DNA of 33,189 nucleotides from CAZSWR01 sp964610885. GTDB lineage: Bacteria; Bacteroidota; Ignavibacteria; Kapaibacteriales; UBA2268. Each line of letters begins with the position of its first letter. The first letter of the stretch is position 1. The stretch is from contig CAZSWR010000032.1 in the NCBI GenBank assembly GCA_964610885.1, positions 1-33,189 of the forward strand, given 5' to 3'. The notes beneath the pieces were generated by a model that was not told the DNA's origin, did no database searches, and worked only from the letters and a program-made list of their open reading frames with translations. Shown piece by piece: positions 1 through 8,827 of this stretch. Made by a program: the position numbers and the translations under genes.

Positions 1-112
1 GCTTAGCAGAAATAACCGGGTTGACCTTGGAATAAAAAGGTTAGTTAGATAAGAGCTGATTGTCTGAACTGTGATTCATTTGATTATTGTGATTTGTTTG
101 TGTGAAAACAAT

Positions 113-138
113 GTAGGGGCACGGCACGCCGTGCCCTA
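113..138. repeat. GTAGGGG-type intergenic palindrome
   Basis: A 9-bp inverted repeat, GGGCACGGC (117-125) and GCCGTGCCC (128-136), is separated by 2 bases and flanked by TAG/CTA. A second small hairpin (CGGGTT/AACCCG) lies at about 177-191. The same outer bases (GTAG...CTAC) recur in the perfect palindromes at 30096-30123 and 32001-32032, so this is probably one member of a dispersed extragenic palindrome family. It is not followed by a clear U-tract, so a terminator role is not supported. Confidence 0.6.
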
Positions 139-269
139 TTTCCCTATTCGTCAATGACATACAGATAATGTAGGCGCGGGTTCCAAACCCGTCCCAAAAT
201 GCTGTCTAAGAAATGAGTTCTATGGTGTTGTAAATGGTTACCGTCCATAAGTCAGCCAGAATTTTTCCT

Positions 270-446
270 TACCGCGTTAGCGGTTGTTGTATTGTAGCAG
301 ATGTTTTTTTTTCGTGCAATTCATACCGCATAGCGGTTGTTATATAAAACACGCTAGAATCAACCAGACGTATATAACATTCGCTAACGCGAAATCAATC
401 ATGAAAATTCGACATATTCCTACAATATAACAACCGCTATGCGGTA
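270..446. repeat. Mosaic palindromic repeat, copy A
   Basis: Four related modules sit in about 180 bp. Each has a small palindrome (ACCGC-NNNN-GCGGT, or a TTCGC/GCGAA variant) followed by a conserved tail. The outer modules, starting TACCGCGTTAGCGGTTGTTG (270) and ending CAACCGCTATGCGGTA (446), are inverted copies of each other, sharing the GCGGTTGTTRTATTGTA word. An inner copy is at 323-346 and the TTCGC variant is at 371-393 in reverse orientation. Related mosaics are at 3942-4125 and 29812-29985. The modules are not CRISPR-like: they are not evenly spaced and occur in both orientations. The rest of 1-653 shows no gene. Bases 50-110 resemble a degenerate intergenic repeat, but I cannot identify it. 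Confidence 0.75.
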
Positions 447-653
447 AATCTGATTTCGATTTTGATAACTCGCTCATATTGGTATTGGGGATTATACCCG
501 CCTAAAACACTATTGAACCAGATTTCTTGACTGCTCTTTTTTATTTTGATTCTTGATGAAAATAATGTTAATTTACTAATCTGAAGGTTAACTCAAAATG
601 ATTCGTTTGGTGCGGGGCGATGCCAGACATATCCAATTTTTAAACGGTGTTTT

Positions 654-1016
654 ATGAAGAAGTTATGTTTTATTTCAATTCTCTTGGTTTTGTGCGCTTG
701 CCGAGGAGAAAAAAAGCACGTTGAATTGATTTATGAATTACTCAATAATCCTGTTATGCTTGATAGTATTTGTACAGCAAATGGATATAGCATTGATATA
801 TACAACAAAAGCTCTTTCATTGAATGTCTAAAACAGAATCCTGGGTTGGTATTCGATAGTATTCGAATAATCGATAAAGGAATGGACAATGAAGACATTG
901 AATGGCAAATACTCTTTTTTAGAATTGGTAATGATGGGCTAGAGTTTTATTTCAAGAAAACTCTTGATAATAAGTGGGTTTTGTTTCAACCACATGCAAT
1001 ATACGAATGGCAATAA
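654..1016 (+). CDS. Small lipoprotein, tandem copy 1
   Basis: This encodes a 120-residue predicted lipoprotein. A short signal peptide (MKKLCFISILLVL) runs into a lipobox LCAC with the acylated cysteine at residue 16, and the next residues are charged. The mature part, about 105 residues, is soluble and mixed alpha/beta in character; no known domain is recognised. It ends with a conserved segment FYFKKTLDNKWVLF. A near copy follows at 1143. The start is supported because both copies share the same bases around the ATG (GGTGTTTTATGAAGAAG). The gene is visibly AT-rich compared with ileS or the barrel gene, which could mean recent acquisition. Function is unknown; envelope location is inferred from the lipobox. 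Confidence 0.8.
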   Translation: MKKLCFISILLVLCACRGEKKHVELIYELLNNPVMLDSICTANGYSIDIYNKSSFIECLKQNPGLVFDSIRIIDKGMDNEDIEWQILFFRIGNDGLEFYFKKTLDNKWVLFQPHAIYEWQ

Positions 1017-1142
1017 TATGCTTACGATTAGTATTCAATACTACCCGTGAGCACCTACATTGCCCTCTCAAAATGATGCTTCGAATTTTGGACTTCTTAG
1101 TTTTATGTGGAAAATACAGATCAAATGCTAATTAGGTGTTTT

Positions 1143-1502
1143 ATGAAGAAGTTATGTATTATTTCAATTCTCTTGATTTTGTGCGCTTGCCGAGGAGAGA
1201 AAAAGCACGTAGCCCTTGTTTACGAAATACTGAAGAATCCTGTCATGATAGATAGTATTTGTATTTCCAACGGATATGGTATAGATATTAGAAATAAAAG
1301 CTCATTGATTGACTGCTTGAAGCAAAATCATGATATGGAATTCTTAGATCTTCGTATTATTGATAAAGGATACGAAAATGAAGACTTGGAATGGCAAATA
1401 CTTATGTTTAAAAAGGACAGTACTGCAATATATGAGTTTTATTTCAAGAAGACTCTTGATAACAAGTGGGTCTTATTTGAACCCAAAGCAATTTATGATT
1501 GA
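1143..1502 (+). CDS. Small lipoprotein, tandem copy 2
   Basis: This is the paralogue of the preceding gene, 119 residues from the chosen start. The reading frame is open 12 codons further upstream (1107), but the ATG at 1143 has the same upstream GGTGTTTT and the same signal peptide as copy 1, with lipobox LCAC and cysteine 16, so 1143 is preferred. The two proteins are almost identical over the first 24 residues and the last 20, and differ more in the middle. Copy 2 carries a few extra residues before the shared FYFKKTLDNKWVLF block. The copies are about 125 bp apart with no terminator between them, so they may be co-transcribed. Function is unknown. Confidence 0.8.
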   Translation: MKKLCIISILLILCACRGEKKHVALVYEILKNPVMIDSICISNGYGIDIRNKSSLIDCLKQNHDMEFLDLRIIDKGYENEDLEWQILMFKKDSTAIYEFYFKKTLDNKWVLFEPKAIYD

Positions 1503-1569
1503 TGATTGTTGTGCTTAGTTTTTCAAAATACTCTATAAGAAAACAACTACATAAACCTCCGCTCTCCCG

Positions 1570-3534
1570 TTAATTCAGGAAGTTCCACGAAACGGACAGC
1601 TTGAATGATTGTTCGCTCTGCGGGTAGTATGGCACGTAGTAGAACACTTGGTTCATTACGTTCATCCAGCTGATCCGCAGGAAGGCATTGCCCAGGCGCG
1701 CCGTGGCGACGAGGTCCAGTCCGTTCGTAATGAATTGGCTCTCGAGTTCGTTCGTTTGTGTGTTCCGAGCGATAGGGTAGAAGCGTTCGCCCTTGAATGG
1801 CGCAATAGCTTTGAAATCGAAGCCGAGCCGCAGCATGCTTTCGCCGCGCAGGATTTCGTAGTACGACGAAAGGCCGGCATAGAGCGGCGGCAGGGTTTGC
1901 GAGTCCTTGCCGTCGATCTGCGAGAAATAGGACTGCGCCCATGCTTTCGCAAATATTGCGCGAGTGATCTGCCATTCGGCCGAGCTGATTGCTCCGAAGC
2001 AATCCCTCGACGCACCCGTTTCGGCCACGGCGGCCACCGGCACAGTGCCAATCGAATCGAACGCATAGACAACCGGATTCTCGACGCGCCGCGCAAAACC
2101 GCCCACAGAGAAACGAAAGCCCTGCGTTGCATAGGCAAATTCGGCAATCATTAACGAATTAGCTTCTTTTTTCAGCGAGATGTTTTCGGCGGGCGAGGGA
2201 AGCCGTTCGCTGAACGAAAAATCTGCAAAGAACTGCATAGACTCGCTCAGCCGTATCTTCGAGCCGGCTCCGAAAGCGATGGCTGTGCGGTTGTCGCGCT
2301 GCATCCATCTGGCGCCGCCTGTGAACTCCACGCTCTCTAAGGGCCGGAACTGCCCAAGCGCGAATGCCGAAAGGTTCATGCCCCGGAACTCTTGCGTGAA
2401 AAATGATTTATCCAAAGTCGTGTAATAGATTTCCCCACCGGTGCGCAGCCCCAAGACGTGCAGCAAAGACAGCTCCCAGGCTGCGCTTGCGCCGATCTGA
2501 CGGGACGAGTAGAACTCCCGCGCAATCGTGTCGGATTGCTTGGCGAAAACTATTTCCGGGTAGTTGCGTTCGTTCTCTGTATGCGAAAAGTAGGCTGTTG
2601 CGTTGAAGACGTTAGACGAATCGCCGGAGACCAGTGAGGTCATCGTGAGCGTCAGGTCGTGGCGAAACACCCGGTCATCGAAGCAATTGTACATCGGTAC
2701 GGCCGAGAGGTTGTCACCGAGCTTCGACGAAAGCGCGCGGTTGACGCCACCATTTTCTTGAGTGCCGTGGTTCGTGAAAACGTGCACAAGCGAGAAATTT
2801 GTGCTCGGCGACGAGTTCCACCGCAGAAGCGACCGAACGTTCCAAGCGTCCATCTGGTTCCCCTTGAAGCGGCCTGTGTTGCCGATTCGGCGGAAACCGA
2901 ATGTGTAGTTCCAATTTTTTGAGAAGTTTTGGCTGAAGACTCCATCGGCGGCCACGTAGTCGTAATCGCCCTGAGCGTACCAGAGCCGGGTGTACGGCCG
3001 GGACGTGTTGTATTTGATTTCTTTGATGTTCACCAGCGCGTTCGAGGCATTGTCCGAGAGTATGACGGCCGAAGAGCCGACGAAAACCTCGGCGGATTCG
3101 AGGAATTCGGGCGCGATCATTTCGGGATTGGTGTACCCGAAGTCCGCTTGGGCGATCTGCCTGCCGTTGAATTGCAAAGCAAGCCCCGTGCGCGCCCCGC
3201 CAAAGAGAGATACGGAGTTCAGCTGGCCTTCGCTGCCCAGCGAAAGCGGGTAGGCCGGCAGCATGGCCGAGAGTACGTCCGCGAAGCCGGTGTAGTGCAG
3301 CGTGAGCAAGTCACGCTTGGTGATTGTTCGGTATGGTTGGAATTTATTCGAGATGCTACCATGCGCCGAAAGCGGGATATTGGGCGGCACAGTGTCCCTG
3401 GCCACGGAATCCTTTTGGGATTTCGTGCTGTCCTTTGGCGGAGTTTTCATTTCCATTGGTTGGGAATTGGCCGCCATCGAGGCAGTAAGCCCAAGGATTA
3501 ATGAAAACAATGTTGCGTATAGTAGTTTGCTCAT
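1570..3534 (-). CDS. TonB-dependent-receptor-like outer-membrane protein
   Basis: This encodes a 654-residue protein with a signal peptide (cleavage near residues 22-25, AANSQ). A proline- and serine-rich linker follows, then a plug-like region at about 65-170 (TITKRDLLTLHYTGFADVLS, later FNGRQIAQADFG and FLESAEVFVGSSAV, as in TonB receptor plugs). The long remainder is rich in alternating aromatic and polar strands and ends in FKLSVSWNFLN, typical of a barrel's last strand. There is no obvious TonB box or N-terminal carboxypeptidase-like domain, and the barrel is shorter than most SusC-type receptors (around 1000 residues). The likely role is uptake or an outer-membrane pore; the substrate cannot be told from the sequence. 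It is transcribed alone, 860 bp from the next minus-strand gene. Confidence 0.75.
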   Translation of the reverse strand: MSKLLYATLFSLILGLTASMAANSQPMEMKTPPKDSTKSQKDSVARDTVPPNIPLSAHGSISNKFQPYRTITKRDLLTLHYTGFADVLSAMLPAYPLSLGSEGQLNSVSLFGGARTGLALQFNGRQIAQADFGYTNPEMIAPEFLESAEVFVGSSAVILSDNASNALVNIKEIKYNTSRPYTRLWYAQGDYDYVAADGVFSQNFSKNWNYTFGFRRIGNTGRFKGNQMDAWNVRSLLRWNSSPSTNFSLVHVFTNHGTQENGGVNRALSSKLGDNLSAVPMYNCFDDRVFRHDLTLTMTSLVSGDSSNVFNATAYFSHTENERNYPEIVFAKQSDTIAREFYSSRQIGASAAWELSLLHVLGLRTGGEIYYTTLDKSFFTQEFRGMNLSAFALGQFRPLESVEFTGGARWMQRDNRTAIAFGAGSKIRLSESMQFFADFSFSERLPSPAENISLKKEANSLMIAEFAYATQGFRFSVGGFARRVENPVVYAFDSIGTVPVAAVAETGASRDCFGAISSAEWQITRAIFAKAWAQSYFSQIDGKDSQTLPPLYAGLSSYYEILRGESMLRLGFDFKAIAPFKGERFYPIARNTQTNELESQFITNGLDLVATARLGNAFLRISWMNVMNQVFYYVPYYPQSEQSFKLSVSWNFLN

Positions 3535-3672
3535 TTCAGTATTTTCGATTTAATGCAATACATACATCATATAAAATTACGGAAAAAAAGCGAGAAGGTG
3601 GCGGAGTGCGCGAATTTTTTTGGAAGTGGGATAAGATATTTGACGTCTCGGCCATGCTATTATTCAAAAGTC

Positions 3673-3698
3673 ATACTACCAATTCGGAATGGTAGTAT
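3673..3698. terminator. Intergenic hairpin (possible terminator)
   Basis: The arms ATACTACC and GGTAGTAT are separated by 10 bases. On the minus strand the hairpin is followed by a short T-run (GACTTTTG), resembling the better terminator at 32076-32113. It lies upstream of the minus-strand barrel gene, so it would not end that transcript; it could end a transcript coming through the gap from the 4395-5444 gene. Confidence 0.35.
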
Positions 3699-3836
3699 AT
3701 CTCTGGTAGGCGCTGTGTAGGTTTAAATTTTGAAATTAATGAACTTAAATTGTTCGTTAGAAAAACCTCCAACCCCTGAATCAATTTCTCCCAAAGGCGA
3801 CGAGGGACTTGCCATAAAAACACGTTTTCATACTCC

Positions 3837-3855
3837 CTTCTCCTGTCGGGAGAAG
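3837..3855. repeat. Short inverted repeat in long gap
   Basis: CTTCTCC and GGGAGAAG flank a TGTC loop, followed by a G-rich stretch (GGGGATGAGGG). This is a motif type common in intergenic DNA of many environmental genomes. No gene or transcript context supports a function. Confidence 0.4.
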
Positions 3856-3941
3856 TGGCGGGGATGAGGGTATCGCAAAAATGTCAGATGATAAAGAATA
3901 ATTGGGATTATGAGTATGCAAATATTTGTCGGGATTGTATT

Positions 3942-4125
3942 GTACCGCGCGAGCGGTTGTTATGTTGTAGTAAAATGTTGAATTTTAAAGAATGATTTCG
4001 CGCGAGCGAATGTTTTATAAGTTTGGTTGATTCATGTAGAGTATTATATAACAACCGCTATGCGGTATAACATACAAAGGGGAAACAAATCACTACAATA
4101 CAACAACCGCTAACGCGGTATAAAT
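3942..4125. repeat. Mosaic palindromic repeat, copy B
   Basis: The module order is TACCGCGCGAGCGGTTGTTA (3942), then ATTTCGCGCGAGCGAATGTT (3995) followed by TTGATT, then TATATAACAACCGCTATGCG (4045), then CAACAACCGCTAACGCGGTA. The same first three modules occur in the same order and spacing in copy C (29812-29985), which shows this is a composite unit and not chance. The outer modules are inverted relative to each other, so the whole unit could fold into one long structure. It lies in an 860-bp gap with no open gene. Confidence 0.8.
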
Positions 4126-4150
4126 TCGGATGTATTACTCCCAATACGTG

Positions 4151-4380
4151 CCTAAGAGCCTGTTGAAAAAGTATTGATCGGCCATCCCACGGGTTAACCC
4201 GTGGGATCGAGCATTACCTTATCTCTATTATTATCAGTGTTTTACACTAATCTTTTATTTAGCCCCATTTGACAAAGGGGGGTGGGGGATTTGTCGATAT
4301 ATTAATGAGTTACTGCAACTTTGGCAATGGGGCAAGCCCCATTGTTGCAAATCTTACATTATTTCAACAGCCTCTTAAGG
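4151..4380. mobile_element. 230-bp MITE-like element with inverted ends
   Basis: The left end CCTAAGAGCCTGTTGAAAA (4151-4169) is matched in reverse by TTTCAACAGCCTCTTAAGG (4362-4380) with one mismatch and one gap. Ends of the form GAGGCTGTTGAAAAA are common in insertion sequences. There is no transposase gene inside, so this fits a non-autonomous miniature element. Inside are three hairpins: a perfect 24-bp palindrome at 4184-4207, an imperfect one at about 4262-4281 (CCCCATTTGACAAAGGGG), and CAATGGGGC/GCCCCATTG at 4325-4344. A target duplication is not clear (CTAA/TTAA at best). Its right end is only 14 bp from the stop of the minus-strand gene, so its hairpins may also serve as that gene's terminator. 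Confidence 0.5.
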
Positions 4381-4394
4381 AAGTAGCCCTTGCC

Positions 4395-5444
4395 TTACCT
4401 AACCGGATAGGCCATGATCGCGGTGTCAGGTAGCACTTTCGAGGATTCTTCGGCGGTCGCGGCTGTGTTGAATGTCAGCATTGGGCGTTTGGATACTTGC
4501 TGCGAAACAATCAATCGGTCCAGCCAGCGGGAGTAATTCAAGAAATTGGAATTCAGTTTTTTGTACAGATCCAGACGGACACCGGCGATTGTCTCGAGGC
4601 GGAAGATGTAGTTGCTGCTCAGGATAAATGCTTGCCCTGTTGCGTTGGACGTAACCGAGACGGGATTCTGCGCCGATGCGGCGAACGAACCCTTCGCGAG
4701 TGGGATATCCTTTTTCAGCGTCATCGTAGTGAGGTCGTAGAGGTTCACGATCGCGTCAGTTTTGGCTTCGGTGCTTCCGGCTTCTTTGCCCTTGCCGCGG
4801 CAGACGATCGCCAGGCGGCTAACTTCGGGAATCACTTCGAGGAATGCCGGACGGTCTGCAGTAACGATTGTGCTCTCGATTTTGTTCGAGCGCGTATCGA
4901 TAACCGAGACTCTGTTGTCGTTGTAACTGGCCACGAACACCTTGTTCAGGAAACAATTTATAGCGACAGGATTCGCACCGACTGTAATTGATTCTATTTT
5001 TTTGTAATCCGAGTAGATGTCCAAAACATGGACTTTGCTTGTGCTCGTGCACAAAACGTACGCGGATGTGGAGTTGGGGAAGCAAATATCGACGGGCGAG
5101 TCGCCGGTTTGCGAGAAATCGATTTCGGCCAATTTCGAGTAGTTCGTGTCGCTCAAAACGTAGATCTTGCCGTCGGCCGGTACGGCCACGTACGTACGGT
5201 TCATAAAGAATCGAACCGAGCTGATTGGGTTGCCCGTTACGGCGATGCCCGCCCGAGCGAGCAAATCGGCGTGCTCGACGGTGGATTCGGGCATTTTGAT
5301 TGAAGAGAGGCATCCGGGGGTTTGGGCCAAGACAGCCAATATGTGCAGGTTCTGCTCGGACGTATTAACGACTTCCTCCGGCGAACAAGACGCGAAAAGG
5401 GCTACTGCAAATGCAATCAATAAAATATAAATAGTTTTCATCAC
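4395..5444 (-). CDS. YVTN-type beta-propeller lipoprotein
   Basis: This encodes a 349-residue lipoprotein with lipobox LFASC (cysteine 20). The mature part reads as a series of about 40-residue beta-propeller blades of the YVTN/YncE kind: ADGKIYVLSDTNYSKLAEID at about 95-115, then VHVLDIYSDYKKIESITVGA and VSVIDTRSNKIESTIVTADR. Such proteins are extracytoplasmic, and in Bacteroidota some DUF5074-type members sit beside TonB receptors. Here the nearest minus-strand gene is indeed a receptor-like barrel, but a repeat-filled gap separates them, so a functional link is only a guess. It is divergent from ileS; a second possible start is Met2. Confidence 0.75.
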   Translation of the reverse strand: MMKTIYILLIAFAVALFASCSPEEVVNTSEQNLHILAVLAQTPGCLSSIKMPESTVEHADLLARAGIAVTGNPISSVRFFMNRTYVAVPADGKIYVLSDTNYSKLAEIDFSQTGDSPVDICFPNSTSAYVLCTSTSKVHVLDIYSDYKKIESITVGANPVAINCFLNKVFVASYNDNRVSVIDTRSNKIESTIVTADRPAFLEVIPEVSRLAIVCRGKGKEAGSTEAKTDAIVNLYDLTTMTLKKDIPLAKGSFAASAQNPVSVTSNATGQAFILSSNYIFRLETIAGVRLDLYKKLNSNFLNYSRWLDRLIVSQQVSKRPMLTFNTAATAEESSKVLPDTAIMAYPVR

Positions 5445-5566
5445 TTTTGAATCTTTGGAAATGTGCTACAAACTGACTAAAAAGTAAAATAAATATTTTG
5501 AAATTTCATAGAAATATGATAATATTGTTGCTTGTTTTTTTTGCAATGTTAAATTGGAATATTATA

Positions 5567-8500
5567 ATGTATAAGCCTCTACCTGAAAATCTGTCGTACC
5601 CGATTCTCGAACACAATATACTCGATTTTTGGGAAAAGAACAAAATATTTGAAAAATCACTTGAAAAAAGCGAAGGGCTGCCGAATTTTAGTTTCTACGA
5701 AGGTCCGCCCACAGTGAACGGCAAACCGGGCATACACCACGTGATGGCCCGCACGATCAAAGACACAATTTGCCGATATAAAACAATGACCGGCCACTAC
5801 GTCCGCCGTCAAGCCGGATGGGACACGCACGGCCTGCCCGTCGAAATTCAAGTGGAAAAAGAGCTTGGATTGAAAGACAAAGCAGACATCGAGGCTTATG
5901 GTATCAAGAAATTCAATGCCGCTTGCAAAGAATTCGTTTACAAAAATATCGAAATGGACCTCGGCTGGCGCTACCTGACCCGCCGCATGGGATACTGGGT
6001 GGACATGGACTCGGCCTACATCACCTGCACGAATAACTACGTCGAATCAGTTTGGTGGGCACTGAAATCATTTTTCGACAAAGGCCTGATCTACAAAGGC
6101 TTCAAGGTCGTCCCCCAATCGCCGACCATCGAAACGCCCCTTAGCTCGCACGAGCTTTCGCAGGGCTACAAAGACGTCCGCGACCCGAACTGCTTTTTGA
6201 AACTCAAAATCGTAACGCCCAAAGTGCCCGCCACCGAAGGCGCCCAACTGATGGTCTGGACGACTACGCCCTGGACACTGCTGGCGAACGTGGCCCTGGC
6301 CGTGGGCGAAGACATCGACTACGTGCTCGTCGAGAACAAACGCAAGAACAAAGAAGAAGAACTCGTTGACCGATTGGTGCTGGCCAAGGCCCGCCTCTCC
6401 GTACTCGATGGCGAATACACAATTCTCGCTGAATTCAAAGGCAAGGATCTGCTCGGCACTGTTTACGAACAGATCGTGCCATACGCCAAACTGGACCGCG
6501 ACGAATTCCCAAATGCACTCACAATCCTCTCCGGCGACTTTGTTTCGACCGAAGACGGCTCGGGCATCGTCCACTTGGCTCCCGCATTTGGCGAAGACGA
6601 TTACGCAATGTCCCGCAAATTCAAACTGCCTTTCGTCCAACCTGTTACGCCAAACGGCCACTTCACGGACGATATGGGCGATTTCGCCGGCCGCGCAGTG
6701 AAAACATTTACATACACAGACCACACCGAAGAGGGCGCCGACAAAGATATTATCATCGCGCTCAAATATGCCGACAAGATTTACCGCGCCACGAACGACT
6801 ACCTGCACAGCTATCCGCACTGCTGGCGCACCGGCAACCCCGTTATTTATTACGCTCGCGATTCGTGGTTCATCAAATCGCCGGAATACAAAGAAGACCT
6901 CAAGAAATTGAATAAAGAAATCAACTGGCAACCGCCCGAGATCGGCGTGGGCCGCTTCGGTAACTGGCTCGAAGAGGTCAAGGATTGGTCTCTTTCGCGC
7001 GACAGATTCTGGGGCACTCCGATCCCGATTTGGGTGGCAGAGGACGGCTCCGACATGTTTGCAATCGGTTCGATCGAAGAGCTTCGCGAAGGTATCTATG
7101 AATTCAAAAACGGGAAATCGCTCCCGCTGAAGGAAACCGACCTCGAAATCGATTTGCACCGTCCGTTTGTGGACAAAGTAATCTTCAAAAAGAACGGCAA
7201 AACCTATCGCCGCATCCACGAAGTAGTGGACGTTTGGTTCGACTCCGGTTCCATGCCTTTCGCACAGTTCCACTATCCGTTCGAGAACAAAGAGCTTTTC
7301 GAGTCGCAATTCCCCGGTGACTTCATCGCAGAGGGCATCGACCAGACACGCGGTTGGTTCTACACATTGCACAATATCGCAACAGCACTCTTCGGCAAGC
7401 CGGCATACAAAAACATCGTCGTCAACGAATTGATTCTCGACAAAAAAGGCTTGAAAATGTCGAAATCGAAGGGCAACGTGGTCGATCCGTTCTACATCAT
7501 GGAGCATTACGGAGCCGACGCGGTCCGCTGGTACTTCTTCGTGAACAATCCGCCTTGGAAGCCGACACTTTTCAACGAAGAAGACATTGCCCGCACGGTT
7601 ATCTCGGATTTCTTCCGTTCGATGACGAACACTTATGCCTTCTTTGCTCTCTATGCAAACATCGACAACTACGACGGCACAGAGCCTGAGATCCCCGTGG
7701 CCGAGCGCCCCGAGATCGACCGTTGGGTGATTTCGCGTACAAATACATTGGTCAAAGAGTTCCGCAAACTGATGGACGCCTACGAACTGACGAAGGCCCA
7801 CCGCGCCATCCAATCGTTTACAATTAACGAACTTTCCAACTGGTACATTCGCCGCAACCGCCGCCGCTTCTGGAAGGGCGACAAAGACAAAGATAAATCA
7901 TCAGCATACCAAACGCTTCGCGAAGTGATGCTGAAGATCGTGGCTATGATTGCCCCAACGGCTCCATTCCTTTCGGAGGACTTGTACCAGAGGCTGCGCC
8001 GCGACTCCGACCTTGAATCGATTCATTTGGTGGGCATGCCCGAAGTGAATGCAAACGAAATCGACGCCGAACTCGAACGCAAGATGGATTTGGCCCAGAA
8101 AGTGGTATTCCTTGCCCGTTCGCTCCGCGAGAAATCGAAGATCAAAACTCGCCAGCCGCTCGCACGCATCCTCGTGCCTGTGCACGGCCCGCAACAACGC
8201 CGCGACATCCAATACTTCGAGGCAATTATTTGCGAAGAATTGAACATCAAGGCCATCGAATTCGTTACCGGCGATACGGACATCGTCTCGCGCAGCGCCA
8301 AGCCGAATTTCAAAACCATAGGCAAAAAATTCGGTAAGAACACGCAAGCCGTGGCGAATGCCATCAAAGGTTTCGACAACAAGACAGTGAAAGAAATCGA
8401 GAAAAACGGCTCGATCACTCTTCCGGTCGGCGATGAGAATTTGGAAATTGCCTTGGGCGACATCGAAATCGTCTCGAACAATATCGAAGGTTGGCTCGTG

Positions 8501-8806
8501 ATGAGCGATGAGCAACTCACAGTGGCTCTAGACACGCAACTGACGCCCGAACTCATCACAGAGGGCCTGGCCCGCGAATTCGTGAACCGCGTGCAGGATT
8601 TGCGCAAGAAATCCGGTTTCGAGGTTACGGATCGCATCTCGATTGTTTTCGCCACCGACGACGAAACCGCCAATGCCTTGCTCGCAAAAGTTGATTACAT
8701 CAAGAACGAGACACTTGCCTCGTCTATCGAACGCAGCGCAGAGGTAAACGGTGCGGAAGTGGAAATCAACGAGAAAACTGCAAATATCGAAGTTCGCAAA
8801 GTCTAA
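5567..8806 (+). CDS. ileS: Isoleucyl-tRNA synthetase, type 2 (GIHH)
   Basis: This cytoplasmic class Ia synthetase charges tRNA-Ile with isoleucine; the chosen start gives 1079 residues. Motifs seen: PPTVNGKPGIHH at 48-58 (the HIGH site, here GIHH), GWDTHGLP just after it, editing-domain TTPWTL at about 233-238 and HLAPAFGEDDY at about 335-346, DVWFDSGS, and KMSKS at 630-634. The frame is open from 5498, but that extension is a hydrophobic stretch not seen in the family, and MYKPLPENLSYPILE at 5567 is the usual beginning. The length, and the lack of the C-terminal cysteine cluster of the shorter bacterial form, fit the eukaryote-like type 2 class, which resists mupirocin. It stands alone with its own terminator. 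Upstream there is no strong ribosome site. Confidence 0.95.
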   Translation: MYKPLPENLSYPILEHNILDFWEKNKIFEKSLEKSEGLPNFSFYEGPPTVNGKPGIHHVMARTIKDTICRYKTMTGHYVRRQAGWDTHGLPVEIQVEKELGLKDKADIEAYGIKKFNAACKEFVYKNIEMDLGWRYLTRRMGYWVDMDSAYITCTNNYVESVWWALKSFFDKGLIYKGFKVVPQSPTIETPLSSHELSQGYKDVRDPNCFLKLKIVTPKVPATEGAQLMVWTTTPWTLLANVALAVGEDIDYVLVENKRKNKEEELVDRLVLAKARLSVLDGEYTILAEFKGKDLLGTVYEQIVPYAKLDRDEFPNALTILSGDFVSTEDGSGIVHLAPAFGEDDYAMSRKFKLPFVQPVTPNGHFTDDMGDFAGRAVKTFTYTDHTEEGADKDIIIALKYADKIYRATNDYLHSYPHCWRTGNPVIYYARDSWFIKSPEYKEDLKKLNKEINWQPPEIGVGRFGNWLEEVKDWSLSRDRFWGTPIPIWVAEDGSDMFAIGSIEELREGIYEFKNGKSLPLKETDLEIDLHRPFVDKVIFKKNGKTYRRIHEVVDVWFDSGSMPFAQFHYPFENKELFESQFPGDFIAEGIDQTRGWFYTLHNIATALFGKPAYKNIVVNELILDKKGLKMSKSKGNVVDPFYIMEHYGADAVRWYFFVNNPPWKPTLFNEEDIARTVISDFFRSMTNTYAFFALYANIDNYDGTEPEIPVAERPEIDRWVISRTNTLVKEFRKLMDAYELTKAHRAIQSFTINELSNWYIRRNRRRFWKGDKDKDKSSAYQTLREVMLKIVAMIAPTAPFLSEDLYQRLRRDSDLESIHLVGMPEVNANEIDAELERKMDLAQKVVFLARSLREKSKIKTRQPLARILVPVHGPQQRRDIQYFEAIICEELNIKAIEFVTGDTDIVSRSAKPNFKTIGKKFGKNTQAVANAIKGFDNKTVKEIEKNGSITLPVGDENLEIALGDIEIVSNNIEGWLVMSDEQLTVALDTQLTPELITEGLAREFVNRVQDLRKKSGFEVTDRISIVFATDDETANALLAKVDYIKNETLASSIERSAEVNGAEVEINEKTANIEVRKV

Positions 8807-8827
8807 CTTTAATTGAAATATACACAG

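Noticed and set aside
270..446. CRISPR array
   Set aside because: The repeats are unevenly spaced, in both orientations, few in number, and no cas genes are present.
1547..2154. Overlapping open frames on both strands at the 3' end of the barrel gene
   Set aside because: They are shadows of the barrel gene in other frames with no domain content.
5498..5566. N-terminal extension of IleRS with a hydrophobic stretch
   Set aside because: The family begins at about MYKPLPENLSYPILE; a membrane-like leader makes no sense for a cytoplasmic synthetase.
6068..7813. Long open frame (581 codons) on the minus strand
   Set aside because: It lies wholly inside ileS in antisense and results from the G+C-rich codon pattern; its translation shows no domain.
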